Shown one piece after another: positions 47,958 to 59,274 of a stretch of DNA of 64,000 bases. This DNA is from Arma custos (taxonomy: Eukaryota > Arthropoda > Insecta > Hemiptera > Pentatomidae), in the NCBI GenBank assembly GCA_037127475.1, contig CM073764.1:84462960-84526959 (forward strand), given 5' to 3'. The notes under the pieces were generated by a model. It had not been told where the DNA came from and searched no databases. It saw only the letters and a list, made by a program, of their open reading frames with translations. The position numbers were made by a program, and so were the translations under genes. Numbering within the stretch: position 1 is the first letter of the stretch; every line of letters begins with the position of its first letter.

Positions 47958-49484
47958 CACTCCCCGTCAAAAGTATCGCAACACTTTGAAATATTTGAAT
48001 TTTACAAAAACTTCTGTCTTTTCATAACAAAGAAAGGTTCTGAAGTCTGTATTAAGCATTTTTAAACTGGACATAAACAAGTTTTATTAAAATAAATTAC
48101 AATATCTCTTCCAATAAACAAAAAAGTAAGAAAACTTACTTTCTAAACTTTTAATTTCTGACAATTTTAACATTTAAATCACAATTTAAATTTAATAAGA
48201 CGCATTGCCCCCTCTGGCTTGAATGACTGCTTCCACTCGTCTTGGCATACTTGTTAAAAGGTTTTGAAGAAAATCTTGGGGTATATTGTCCAACTCCTTC
48301 AATACAGCTGCCTTTAGCATTTCAAGGGTAGTAGGAGGTAAATCTCGTGACCGAACCGATCCTTTGAGATAATCCCAAACGTGCTCGATTGGGTTAAGGT
48401 CAAAACTTCTTGCTGGCCAATCAATGGTGTGGATATTTGTGGTGTTCAGGTACTCAGAAATACATCTTGCCTTGTAAGGGCGGGCATTATCATGCATGAG
48501 CAACGATTCAGAGCCTATGAAAGGCATAAAAGGCACTACATGATCTTGAAGAATCATTTCTACATACCTCAAAGCAATCAAGGCCCCTCCTTGGATTGGC
48601 ACTAACTCGGTACGTGCCTCCTATAATATGCAGCCCCAGAACATGATAGACCCTCCTCCGAATGGCTGTTTCTAAAGTGCAGCATTGACTAAACCGTTCT
48701 CCAGGCCTTGTACAAACTTTTTCACGTCCATCCTGTCTGTTAAGGGCCACTCTCGTCTCATCGTGAATACAACTTTTTTCCATTCCTCCACAGCCCAAGA
48801 TTGGTGTTGTCTTACAAACCTCAATCTCTTTACGCGGTGTTCTGTGGTGAGAAGAGGACCATTCACTGGCCTTCTTGAGCTGAGGTTTGACTCCCTCAGT
48901 CTTCTAATGACCGTTGAATCCGAGATTGATATCCCTCAAACACCAGCAATCAAGTTTTTAATGGAAGAAGCTGTAGAATTACGCTACCGAAGAGCTTGCA
49001 TTTTAATGAAGCGGCAATCTATGGGATTAGTAATCCTAGGACGCCCTGGCGTTGGTCGCCTCGAACGACTACCAGTCTCCCTGTACCTTCTTATGGTCCC
49101 TGAAACGGAAGAATAGTGAATCCCAAGGTGATTAGCGATGTAACGCAATGATTTGCCTTCTTCAGAGAGAGTGATGATTCTGACCGAATCATCGCGGCTT
49201 AAACGATTCATTGTGGATAAAATTAATTGTTTCAACTAGACTAAAGAGAAAAGAGGAAACATACTTGAGACACACGAAAGATAAACTTAGACTGAAAGGA
49301 ACTTTGAAATGAATAATCCAAAAACTTATCGTTTGTTGGTAAACAGGGAATAAGAATGAAGTGTCTAGTCACTAATGTATCTCATTTAGTAAATAATATT
49401 ACTGTAAATATAAACAAAGTACGGATTCAGATGGAAACCAAGAAAATCTCGAGAATTATGGGTGTTGCAATACTTTTGACGGGG

Positions 49485-49488
<4 letters not shown>
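47958..49488 (-). mobile_element. Tc1-type transposon, 1531 bp, complete ends
   Basis: The terminal inverted repeats are about 27 bp: CACTCCCCGTCAAAAGTATC + GCAACAC on the left and AACTCCCCGTCAAAAGTATT + GCAACAC on the right (reverse complement). They are flanked by TA target duplications at 47956-47957 and 49489-49490. It was inserted into a (TA)n tract. Both ends are almost intact although the transposase is dead. Confidence 0.93.
48192..49235 (-). pseudogene. Tc1-family DD34E transposase, inactivated
   Basis: The transposase would bind the terminal repeats and cut and paste the element. The N-terminal frame (49235-48984) reads MNRLSRDDSVRIITLSEEGK, LRYIANHLGIHYSSVSGTIR and the GRPRI hook, which is a typical paired HTH with AT-hook-like linker. 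Further on, NGPLLTTEHRVKRLRFVRQH is followed by WKKVVFT-DETRVALNRQDGR with the first catalytic Asp. Then come FMPFIGSESLLMHDNARPYK and WPARSFDLNPIEHVWDYLKG. The second Asp (HDNARP) and the Glu (NPIEHVW) are separated by 34 residues, which is the Tc1 DD34E spacing. At least one stop (near 48984) and frameshifts near 48775 and 48620 break it. All three catalytic residues are still legible. The C-terminal frame runs to a TAA at 48192. Confidence 0.93.

Positions 49489-49533
<45 letters not shown>
49489..49533. repeat. (TA)n microsatellite beside the Tc1 element
   Basis: About 22 units, starting at the target duplication. Confidence 0.95.
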
Positions 49534-49535
<2 letters not shown>

Positions 49536-50495
49536 GTTTGAATTTTATTTTGTATATATACACAAAACATGGGGCACTAGACAAATATTTGAAGTGTAAA
49601 TTCTATTTTAATTAATATATAAACTTAGAAGCCAACCATTTTTGAAAAAGTTTAAGTGAGTGCTTTTTGGATCTCGTATAAATAAATTAAATTACTTCCA
49701 TAGTTATAAGTTACAATATTTAACAAATCAGAAGTCATATAGTTATGTAGTAACCTCATTAAAGTATGCTAATATTGTAAAATTTTTTTAGTATAGTGAT
49801 TATTTACTAGTTTTTAAAATTGTTTTAATTTGTATTCAACCACAAATGGCTGAACAGTAATATATCCATTTGATTGTTCCAATCACAAAAATAATCTGTT
49901 AGGTTAATAAAAATCAAGTAAATGAAATTGATTAAATGTATTTATAGTTGCTTATATAGTAAGAATAAAGATATATAATAACATTGTTAATTCATTTGGT
50001 ATATATAATGTGTTATGGACGAATAGTCTTTTAAACTAGACAAGTATCTGTAAAACAGACTTAAAATAAAGTACGATAAATGTTGAACATTCATTTATTT
50101 AAGTTGAATACTTTTATGAAAGGTCCTATTAAAATTTAAAATAAATTATATAGTGTATATTTTAAACAATACTGCTTTCAATAGCAAGCGTAAGAAAGAG
50201 GCTATCTTTAAAAGAAAAATAAATTATATGGTAGAACACCTTGGCCTAGCTGTGAGTGATGTCTAGACTCTAAGGATAGGAAAAAAGTTTTGTTTTTTAC
50301 ATTTTAAGTGTGTTTTTGCACTATCTTCCTGAATTGACAAAGTAGGTCGATCAAATCTGAGCTGTTTATAAACCCAAGTATATTTAAACAAATGTTAGAG
50401 AAGAAATAGTTGACTGGAACTTCTAATGTAAGGAAGAAATAGTTGGGGGTGCAGTCAATGATAACACCTAATAAGTGCCGTACTATTTATTGTGT
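49534..50495. other. intron, nothing assigned
   Basis: Plain A+T-rich sequence. Confidence 0.5.
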
Positions 50496-50533
50496 GCCGA
50501 AGTTTCGACCTACAATGTAGGCCATCTTCAGGG
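50496..50533 (-). other. CTGAAGA-stem-CGAAAC motif, Penelope/hammerhead-like
   Basis: The minus strand reads CCCTGAAGAT, GGCCTAC-ATT-GTAGGTC, GAAACTTCGG. The 7-bp stem (one G-T) sits between the two hammerhead core strings CTGANGA and GAAA, but there is one extra U between core and stem. Similar motifs are dispersed in insect genomes and associated with Penelope-like retroelements. Confidence 0.5.
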
Positions 50534-51570
50534 CAAATATATCGAGCGGCGACGAGAATGGCCAACTGCCAACCAGTTGGCAGTCGGTTGGATCCTCGAA
50601 TATTCATTACAGTTCTTGCAGTTTAAAGGTTACTTTCATTAAATATGTATATTAAAAATTAACAAAATAAGTTTACGTGTAGACTTGGACAAAGGATTGG
50701 ACATGTTTTAGGAATAACTTCCATTTTTGAGAACATAGTACATTTCCTCTCTGAACTTTATTCTTGTATCTTAGTTGAAGACGCTGTTTTACTTGATAGA
50801 AAAGTTTATAGTTGACTTAGTGTGTAATAAATCGAGTAAAGGGGTGAAAAATATTGAATTTATGTTTAAATAACAAATACAGTAATAAAGGTAACATTTT
50901 TTCATATTGATAAGCGGGCATCATTATAAGGGGGGCGATATGTCGAAGGTATGCGCACGTATTCATTGGCAAAAATAAAGTCAGCAGAAATAGTGTATAG
51001 ATGAATTGGGATTAGAAAATAAAATATACCGCCTTATTTTTGGTCTGTTTTATAAAGATCATTGAAACATTACCAGCTTTTGAAGCACTATTTAATTTAA
51101 TTTTCGACCAAAACCCAGCGTACATAATTATCTCCATATGTAATAATAACGTGACGGTAGTGCAGTCTTGTTACAACAAATAAGACAATATTGCCGTTAG
51201 GTTATTACGTCCCTTGAGGAAGGTCGTTCAGAAAAAAACTTACACACGACACCTATCGCCATGAACTGGCCCACTGTGACGTAGGATAGCCTACGTAGTG
51301 TGTTCTTTCACTACTGTCCTTTGTTCAACTATAGTGTATAAAAAAATAACAAAAAAAATGTTTAAACTATTTCTATCTTACAGGCCTTTCAGTTCTCAAT
51401 TGCATTCACTCTTTTATTTTTGGGCCAGTTTAGTTTTAATTATGGGCTAAATTTAACTTCACTAGACTTAATTTTCGAAAATTATTTCTTCTCGTTTTAG
51501 AGTAAAAAATATGGTTTAATATAACTTATGAAGAGCAGAAACTTATCTTCATAAATTCATAAAAAAAAAT
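50534..51570. other. intron, nothing assigned
   Basis: Just beyond the motif, GGCCAACTGCCAACCAGTTGGC (50559-50580) contains a perfect palindrome, GCCAAC-TGGTTGGC-like. ACGTAGG-ATAG-CCTACGT lies at 51279-51296. No gene. Confidence 0.4.
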
Positions 51571-51702
51571 GTGCCAATTCATCTCATGAAGAGCCTTGGG
51601 TTCAGTATATAGTAGAGACCCTATTGCATCTAGGAAAACGGTTGTGCAGGGAGGGGGGTGCCCATTTCATACAGGGCAGGTGAGACCAGAAGGGTCTACA
51701 GT
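51571..51702 (-). mobile_element. SINE-A, tail fragment
   Basis: CATCTCATGAAGAGCCTTGGG to GGTGAGACCAGAAGGGTCTAC, with an internal deletion after the GGGAGG motif. Confidence 0.75.
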
Positions 51703-51715
51703 TTGTATTATTGAT

Positions 51716-51860
51716 ATGTTTATTGAAGGCATATTAACCCAACATATACAATTAGAAAATTATTAAGGCGAATATTTTATTCTTCCGGACGATTTAATTT
51801 ATGTGTAAATGTAGTAGGCTATCCAGTTGAAGTTACAACTCATACTATCTGGTTTTGGGA
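51716..51860 (+). repeat. repeat unit shared with 53240-53415
   Basis: TGTTTATTGAAGGCATATTAA and AATTTATGTGTAAATGTAG...CTA-CCAGTTGA are shared in order with the second copy. Both copies directly follow a SINE-A. Confidence 0.65.
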
Positions 51861-52285
51861 CAGCAAGTTATTTATTTTAGGACAGATTTTTTTTCTTCAT
51901 ATATATTGCAGAAAATATGTTTGATAAAGTAACACGATTTATTTTAAGACGAAATCATTCAGAAAATTTGGAAGTATCATGACCTTAGTGAGGAACTTAA
52001 ACATATATGTATACAGGCTGGTAGAAGTTTAAGTACCACCAAGTTTAAGTTCCTATCGATGGCCTTATTCCAGAGTAAAAATTGGAATCATTGAAGATTC
52101 TTGAGCTTAACAATGCAGTTCATGAACTGCACAAAGTATTCTAAAGAACTGCTAGTATAGTACAAATTTTTACATTAACTTTTGTTTAAACATTAGTAAA
52201 AAAAGTGAGCGTAACCTTGACCTCGTACTAGCAATTACTGAGAATAAGAAGAAAATAATACATAATAAATAAAAATAATACTTAC
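51861..52285. other. intron flanking UCR1 exon, nothing assigned
   Basis: No recognised element. Confidence 0.5.
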
Positions 52286-52387
52286 TTGTTAGTTGGTACA
52301 TTGGTGAGTGAGAGGAAGTTGTTCCTCACGCTTCGTAAACTTGCCAAAATTTGGGCGAAAGGAGTAACGATCAAGTCTTCTCCATGG
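52286..52387 (-). CDS. dnc: dunce/PDE4 internal exon, C-terminal part of UCR1
   Basis: Internal 102-nt exon of the long dunce isoforms. It begins with the last base of a split codon, then reads HGEDLIVTPFAQILASLRSV and RNNFLSLTNVPTN, ending in AA, which makes Lys with the next exon. The acceptor is TTTTTTGCAG|CC and the donor is AACAA|GTAAG. The sequence (H)G-D-LIVTPFAQ-LASLR-VRNN is a hallmark of PDE4 UCR1. UCR1 carries the PKA-activation function, but the RRxS phosphorylation site is encoded further upstream and is not in this exon. I looked for an exon ending in the expected MSRNSSIAS sequence between 52388 and 64000 and did not see one. Because this exon is present, the 13.7-kb intron below it belongs to long-form transcripts. 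Confidence 0.97.
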
Positions 52388-52907
52388 CTGCAAAAAATAA
52401 AAATTATTAACTTACATGAAGAACAATGCGACTGCTCTAATAAACATTAAAATGATACATGAATTATTTGTTCCAAAATAGATAATACATCGAGTTCAGA
52501 AAGGACCAAAAATGAAATAAAAATAAAAATTTTATTAATGTTAATATAAAACCATAAAAAATCGAGTGCCTACCCTACAGAAATATTACGAAAATACAAA
52601 TTATTAGTAGGTGCATGTAAACATTGAAAATATTAAAAAATGTACATGCAAAACTATCTACAGAATCACTACTTAAGCTTGAAGATTATTAGTGAAAATA
52701 AAATATAATAGGTAATTTTATAATTATTTAACTTATGTAAAATATTATATAATGCTATGTTGATAAAGTACTATTAAAATTTTTTAAGTTGGACAATAAC
52801 AATTTAAAAATAGTTCACCGTAGGCAATAATCAAACGGACCATTATACTAAAATGAGAAATTAAAAAATCTAATAGATGCTTTTTTATATTAGTTCAGTC
52901 TAATCAA
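52388..52907. other. intron upstream of UCR1 exon, nothing assigned
   Basis: A+T-rich, no recognised element. Confidence 0.5.
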
Positions 52908-53202
52908 CCTGTAACTGTATCACTGAAATCTCCGAAGTATCTTGGGTTAAGTACATTCTAGAGGATGTGTTTCTAGGTTCCAGGACAATAGTTGTGCAGG
53001 ACAGAGATTTGTCAGAAATATGCTCAATCGCCAGGTTCTTCCCCAATTAAAAGTGCCCCTTTGTAGAGGCTGGGTGAGTCCAAGGAAGCCGATTAGATCC
53101 CACAGGATCCTTCTGTGGCTATTAATAGTATAAATAATTTGTTTGCAATTGGACCTTCGGCATAGCAACTCAGCACTCTAATTACTGAGCTCTCCTCTCC
53201 CT
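52908..53202 (-). mobile_element. SINE-A, near full-length
   Basis: ATCTTGGGTTAAGTACATTCT (tail), TAGAGGCTGGGTGAGTCCAAG (body) and GCACTCTAATTACTGAGCTCT (A box, complement). The B-box region is shortened. Confidence 0.85.
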
Positions 53203-53239
53203 ATTCAAAAAAACTCAGTTGCTTTTATTCAATTTTTTA

Positions 53240-53415
53240 TGTTTATTGAAGGCATATTAAACCAATACCATCCAGACAAATAATTTAAAGTTAATATTTT
53301 CTTCTTTGGGAAGATTTAAAAAGTTTATTAATATTGATTTAAAAAGTTAATTTATGTGTAAATACTGCATGCTACCCAGTTGAGGTGAACTATTGATTCT
53401 GCTCATACTGTTATA
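53240..53415 (+). repeat. second copy of the 51716-51860 repeat
   Basis: It carries a local duplication of the TTAAAAAGTTTATTAATATTGATTTAAAAAGTTAAT type (53326-53352). It is probably the 5' part of the same element that ends with the motif at 53602-53641. Confidence 0.6.
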
Positions 53416-53601
53416 GGTCTTTGCATGTCTTAAGAATGACGCCTTAACGTAGTATATATACAGCAATAAAATAGTTTTCCATGTTGCACAATGTAAACTT
53501 AGCAATTCTCTTATCACAAAACCAACAAAGGCGGTTGTAAGTGCTATTTTAAGCTCAACCAGGGATCCAAACATTAGGAGAGCCCTACATTCTCATTTCA
53601 G

Positions 53602-53641
53602 CCCTGAAGAAGTCAGCAGCATGGCTGGCGAAACGTTGGCG
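53602..53641 (+). other. CTGAAGA-stem-CGAAACG motif, Penelope/hammerhead-like
   Basis: CCCTGAAGAA, GTCAGC-AGCATG-GCTGGC, GAAACGTTGG. The 6-bp stem lies between the two core strings with one spare base, the same layout as 50496-50533 but a different stem sequence. Confidence 0.5.
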
Positions 53642-55898
53642 AAAAATTTATCAACACTGTCTAAACCAGAAGAAACCAACAAAGTCTTTTGTTATAAATT
53701 ATTTTTTCAATTTTTTTGGTTGTTTAAACATTTATGTTGGTTTCACATTCCATTAATCAAGTAACCTTATTCTTTAATTTATTGCAGTAACTATAAATAG
53801 AACTTATTCTTACGCGCATGCGCTCTAAAATGCTTAGAAAGAATAAACGACCTAGTCAGCCCGCAGCCAAGGACTAATGGCGTTCTGTGTGCAACATTTT
53901 TGTAATTTTATAAACTATGTTCAGAGTTTCAGAAATACTAAGACATCCGCCATTTTCGGCACAAAATAATCCACGGAGCACGAAGAATTAACAAAAAGAA
54001 TTTGATTAAATAATTTAAGATGTTTTCAATCCCAGCAAAACTGTTTATGACAATCATTTTTAAAAAATTTCTTCACCGAATTTTTTTTGTCTAGTACAAT
54101 GGATACTTGTTAGAATTTTTAAGATAATACAAGTAATTAAAAGTAATATCACATATTTAATAAATAATTGCAAGGACATTAGGTATCCGGGGGTTCGATG
54201 CCGACAACGGTTCTGCCCACATTAACTACCAACTAGTTGAAACAAATTGAAGATTAAGTATTGAATTCAGGGGTGAATAAACAATTAGCGATCAGTTTAT
54301 AATTTATACTATCTCCTCAACTAAATTTATAATTGTAATAATTTTATTCCTGAAAAAAAATGAAAATTATTCATCTATATTATTCCAAGTGGCTCCTTAA
54401 TTTTCCGTTTGATTTGAGAATAAAACTAAAAAAAAAATAATTCTTCAAAAATAAAATAACATGATATAACATGACTCCCTTTTTTAGCGATTTCTTTTTT
54501 CTTTTTTTTTTTTAAATGCCATCCTACAATTAATTTTTTTAAGGCTGTGAGTAACCTATAATCACAAACAATTTGTTTAGGCTCATGGTTAACTAGAAGT
54601 TTTATGGTAACAAATGTTTTTCTTAGGAATTATACAATTAACCTTGAAGAATTAAGTATTGCCCGTTTCAAATTCTACGTAGATATATCCGAAAGAGATA
54701 TATAGATATTTAAAATAAAGTTATACCTAAGCCACTGTTTGAAAAATTGGGACAGTAACTACCGGGACACTATTAGGACATTAGCTTAAATCAGATTTTC
54801 TCACCATTCAGCTGAGAGCAATCAGAGTACAAAATATTTATCACTGAGATTTGTTGTTTATTCAACAAGTTGAATTGCTTTTAAATAAGTACTATTAATG
54901 GAGAAACGAAGGTGATTAGAAGGACAGTGGAAGTGCAATTTTAAATTTTTTAAAATGACCCATAGAAGATTAAAAGAAAATAAATGTATGTAAAATAGTG
55001 TTGTACTTATCGGTGTGTGTGTGAGAAAACTGAGTCGTAGATGGGAAGATTTGGCCAAGACTAGTCAGACGAAATTATGTTTTAGTTGATGTTATTAGAA
55101 GTGGTTAACGGCGATTGGTGTGAATGGTATCGAACCTTCGGGTCAGTCACATTTATTGAACTTTTAAAACTTGTCAAAGTTAGAAAATGCTAATTTTATT
55201 TACAAATTAAGTTCTTTCACTGAATTAAGTGCGGGAGAGAGAAGTGCATTTCGGATAGAGAGGAAAACAAATATTTACCCGCATTAGCTGATCGAGAGTC
55301 CCAACTAAAGTTTACTTTTCTTCTCCACCTCTGTGTTCCTCACCTCTATTTTTTTAAAATTATTTTTAACCGGAAAAGAATAAACAACCAAATGATTTCA
55401 TCAGTCAACATTGTTTATCAGAGGCAGGCAATTGGGCGCACTTAAGAGTAATAATTGTTTAATTCCCATTTAACCTGTACATCAGTGACTTTTTTTTTTT
55501 TACAAAACAACCAAAATGAAACAACTGGATTTAATTGCAAATTTGGTGAATTTCGTAGTTTTTCAAACTAACATTATATGCGTTGTAGTTTCGTACTCAT
55601 AATAATGCTAAATTTTAATTGTGCATCAAACTAGTTGTTTTGAGTATATAACAAGATATATTTTTCATACTTTGTGTTTGTGTGTTCTGTATTTTTATCC
55701 CGCAGGGACTAGTGTAACCGCCAGACTAGTGGGGAATAACGCTCTCCCGGGTTCCTAAGTTTACTGCAAGGCATTCCACATGGCAGAACAGTACACTTTA
55801 AACTTCATTCATACACAAGATCATATCAGTGCTAAGAACCTTATCATACAACCTTCCTTGAGAACACCCAAGATTGGGTATATCCAAACTTAAGATAC
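53642..55898. other. intron, nothing firmly assigned
   Basis: A+T-rich with several T-runs. 55090-55140 (GGTGTGAATGGTATCGAACCTTC) may be the rim of a LINE 3' UTR, and 55690-55760 has a short SINE-like CCGCCAGACTAG. Confidence 0.4.
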
Positions 55899-56096
55899 TT
55901 AGTAACGAACGAATACCTAAGATGTTAATAAGCGCTGTACCGACTAGGAAGTGTCTGAGAGGTAGGCCGAGGCGTGATGGGAGGATTGCGTTAAGTCTGG
56001 CGGATTATGGTTTGGGTTTGTAAACAGTGTATCTACAGTGTAAATTGGTGGTATCGGCATCGAGCCTTAGGTTTCGCCAAGTCTTATTGTTATTAT
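55899..56096 (+). mobile_element. LINE 3' end, same family as 59846-60243
   Basis: TAGTAACGAACGAATACCTAA, TGTCTGAGAGGTAGGCCGAGG and CATCGAGCCTTAGGTTTCGCC, ending in a (TTA)n-like tail. It encodes the SNERIPKMLI...GRPRR ending, with internal deletions. Confidence 0.8.
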
Positions 56097-56835
56097 CATT
56101 ATATCATTGAACACTAAGATCCGCAAGGTTTGCAGAACAATTTTTTTTTTATAGTTTAAAAGCAATCCTGCCATCCTCATTCTTTTCTTTAAATAAAGGA
56201 TGCTATGATGATAAATGTAATGTAGAGAAGCAAACAGCATTTACCAAACCTCTGGGGAAAAAAGTAGTGTGGGTTCACTACTCATGTTTATTTGTTAGAA
56301 AACGGCGACTGAGACAACATGTGTAGAATGTCGCTGTGTCCATATTTAAGTTTTGGGAATACCATTGCAAACAGAAACCTCTTACACAATATTGTATGTT
56401 ATGATAATAATCAGTAGTTATTCGACAAACAATATAGCTGTTGCGGTTGAGTCCAACCCTCCAGTTTCCAAGCGGTTATGTAAGAGACGACAGGATCGAT
56501 TTACTCGGTGAAAGATAGCCTCATGCCTCTGGAGATGTGATCATCGCAGCAAGACTGGTTATTTATTTTTTATTAAAAGAGCTATTCTGGTCCCGTGATG
56601 GAATTTTTTCCCTTAACAATCATATTATATTTTCTGAACGCAATATATTTTATTTTCATTCAGTAAACCAAGGAAGGGGCACAATCTGAATCTATAAAAT
56701 GCCTTTATATAATAAATATTTATATAAAATAAACAGAGGTCATTAACTTGACAAAAAACAAATTAGGCAAAGGATGTACAATAAGATATAGGGAGTTGAA
56801 GCATTTTTTAAATGTTGTTTATATGAGTACAAGGC
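56097..56835. other. intron, nothing assigned
   Basis: No recognised element. Confidence 0.45.
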
Positions 56836-57065
56836 TGATTAACGAACGAATTTTTAAAAATTAAATAAGAATTTTTAGAAAGTAAAAGTTCTGTGCCAAT
56901 TGGTACAGGTATTATGGGTTCACCGAGGCGTAAGTGGAAAGCTTATGTTAGGAGTGTTCTAAAGAATTGGGTTCGGGTAACAGACCCTGGACGAAAATTC
57001 ATAAGCAGAGATTCATAGTATCAGTATCGACTCTAAGGTTTCGCTAAGCCTTATTATTATTATTT
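56836..57065 (+). mobile_element. LINE 3' end, diverged third copy
   Basis: GTTCACCGAGGCGTAAGTGGA, ATGTTAGGAGTGTTCTAAAG and CTAAGGTTTCGCTAAGCCTTA, with a (TTA)n tail. Confidence 0.75.
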
Positions 57066-57196
57066 ATGCATACAAACCTGTAAAACTAAGAACGCTATTA
57101 CGACTGTAGTCGAAATAATACATAAAAATAAAACGTATATAATGGAGTAAGAAAAAAGATGACTCTCAATTTTAGATACAGCTGATTATCCAGAAG

Positions 57197-57483
57197 GGAA
57201 CAGGGTGGCTCAGTGGTAAAGAGCTGAGTTGCTATCTCAAAAGTCCCGGATTCATATCCGAAAGTGGTGCATAATTGTTTTATCTGTAAATAGACGGGGA
57301 TAGTTCCTTTGGGATCTACAGACCATCCTTGGGCTCAAACCGCGTGTATAAAGTGCTCTAAATAGAGGAAAAAGTGTTGAGCTTGATCACAGGCAAATCA
57401 CTTACTTCCACAACAGTTGGCCAAGAAATAGGAAAGTATTTGCCATGTACAGAATCCTGGATTTATGAGCTGCAGCAGTACAG
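57197..57483 (+). mobile_element. SINE-A, full-length
   Basis: A box GTGGCTCAGTGGTAAAGAGCT and B box GGATTCATATCCG. The tail carries CAGTTGGCCAAGAAATAGG in place of the usual CTGTTTC complement. Confidence 0.85.
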
Positions 57484-58279
57484 TATTTTCTTGACAAACC
57501 GGAAGTGATACTTCAAACTATTGTTAATCGACCGCTATATGATAACAATGAAAAATAAGTCATATTATAAATCATTTATCCAGTTTTGTCTTGACTTATC
57601 AAACTTACAATTTATCACAGTTTTTCTCGGTATCCTGTGATGGCTAAGTGATAAATTAGTAATATTTAATGCTGTGCGAGCAGGTTTAAATTGAACCAAG
57701 AGACATTCGTAACCACTGATTTATAATTTAATAATGTATAAGGAAACAAGAGCGTTCTGAAATGTTCTTATGGAAGCAAGTCTCAACTAGGGTTGTAGAG
57801 CTACGTTGTTAAGTAAAACAAATGTACAATGAAGTTTTGTCTTGTCCACGTTTGTTATTCATTGACTTAACATAGTCATATACTAACATATATTTGCTTA
57901 TATTTTAAAAGCTTTTGTTATTTTCTTTTGATCAATTTATAATCGAATATAAACGATTTACTAATTTAACACAATGAATACATTCATTACTTATCTCGGG
58001 AATTCGCTTGTTATAGTACCTCAGTTACGGTTTCGTGTTTTCTTTTTGCTCATCATTTGCATATGGTATCCGAATTCAATAATCGGAAATAGAAACGTGT
58101 GTCCAGCCACAATGTTATATCCGCTTAAACCTCCAGTCCTTCTTATGGAACTGAGAGCTGGGTCAAACAAGAACAGATCTCATCAGAGATGAAATAACCA
58201 GGGAAGAGTTAAAGAAATGCCCTATCCAGAAATCATAGAACATAGAAAAACGAAAAGGTGGTGTGATTCCAGAGTCCTC
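57484..58279. other. intron; short LINE-like scrap at 58105-58260
   Basis: 58105-58260 in shifting frames gives PVLL and YGTESWVKQEQISSEMK. This is reminiscent of the PVLLYGAESW region that follows the reverse transcriptase in LINEs. Confidence 0.35.
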
Positions 58280-58348
58280 TGCCGGATGCGAACCCGCGAC
58301 CGACGGCAAAGAAGGTTGTTATGCTAACCAATACACCACAGGTGACCC
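58280..58348 (-). mobile_element. SINE-B, tRNA head only
   Basis: GCGAACCCGCGACCGACGGCA (B box, complement) and TATGCTAACCAATACACCAC (A box, complement). The body is absent. Confidence 0.75.
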
Positions 58349-59274
58349 GATTGTTTTCTCGTATTCACTTGCACCATGCACACCATTCACTCGTTGCACA
58401 AACCATGCACATGTAATGGCATTGATGCCGGAACCCGTTTAGAAAAATGTGAATAATTTCAATGTTTAATTCAAAATGTTCATTAGTATCACCAAAATGT
58501 AATTAAAGTTAAATTCAAGTGTTCATCTATTCCATTTAATTCTGCCCTTGAAAAAAATCTAAAATACATTCTTCACTAGGAGACTTCCAGAATACAAAGT
58601 GGCGTCCAATCAAAAATGCTATGTTCCTACTTTTTTTTCTGTTCTGGATTTATAAATAGAAAAAGTGCTTTTTAACGTTTTTTTTTTTTTTATTGATTCA
58701 AGAGTCGTAAGCAATATCAAATTAGGTTATAGAACAAACTTCGAAGAAAAATAATTGAGGATTATAAGATTATTGAATACTTTGGTAATGTGAATATACT
58801 ATTTTATTAAAATAATTTTTCATTAATGCTATGCTAATTAATACTACTACATACACGAACTGATTTTTCATCTCCAACATTACATTCAAATGTGAATTTA
58901 AAAATACTTCTATAAATGGAATCTATTCAATAACATAATGTCAAAATAAGTTATTTAAAATTACAATTGTTTATGATGGAAGTGGTCTTTCAAAATCTTT
59001 ATCCTAGTTTTTAGCGAGTCACTTGAGAGGGTGTCCATAGTACTTGATAAGAATAGATCCTCGACAAAATATTGAAAACAATAGGCACTTCTAATAACTT
59101 TGGAAGAGAGCCAATAGCTTGTGTATCTTTATATACATATACATACACACACACACACATATGTATATATTATTTATATATTTACTAAAAATCTTAATTG
59201 ATTAGATGTGCTATAAAATGACGCCCAAAGTAATGGAACAACATTCGTAAATCCTAATATACTCTCAAGTTAAT
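58349..59274. other. intron, nothing assigned
   Basis: A (TA)/(CA) run lies at 59133-59180. Confidence 0.45.
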
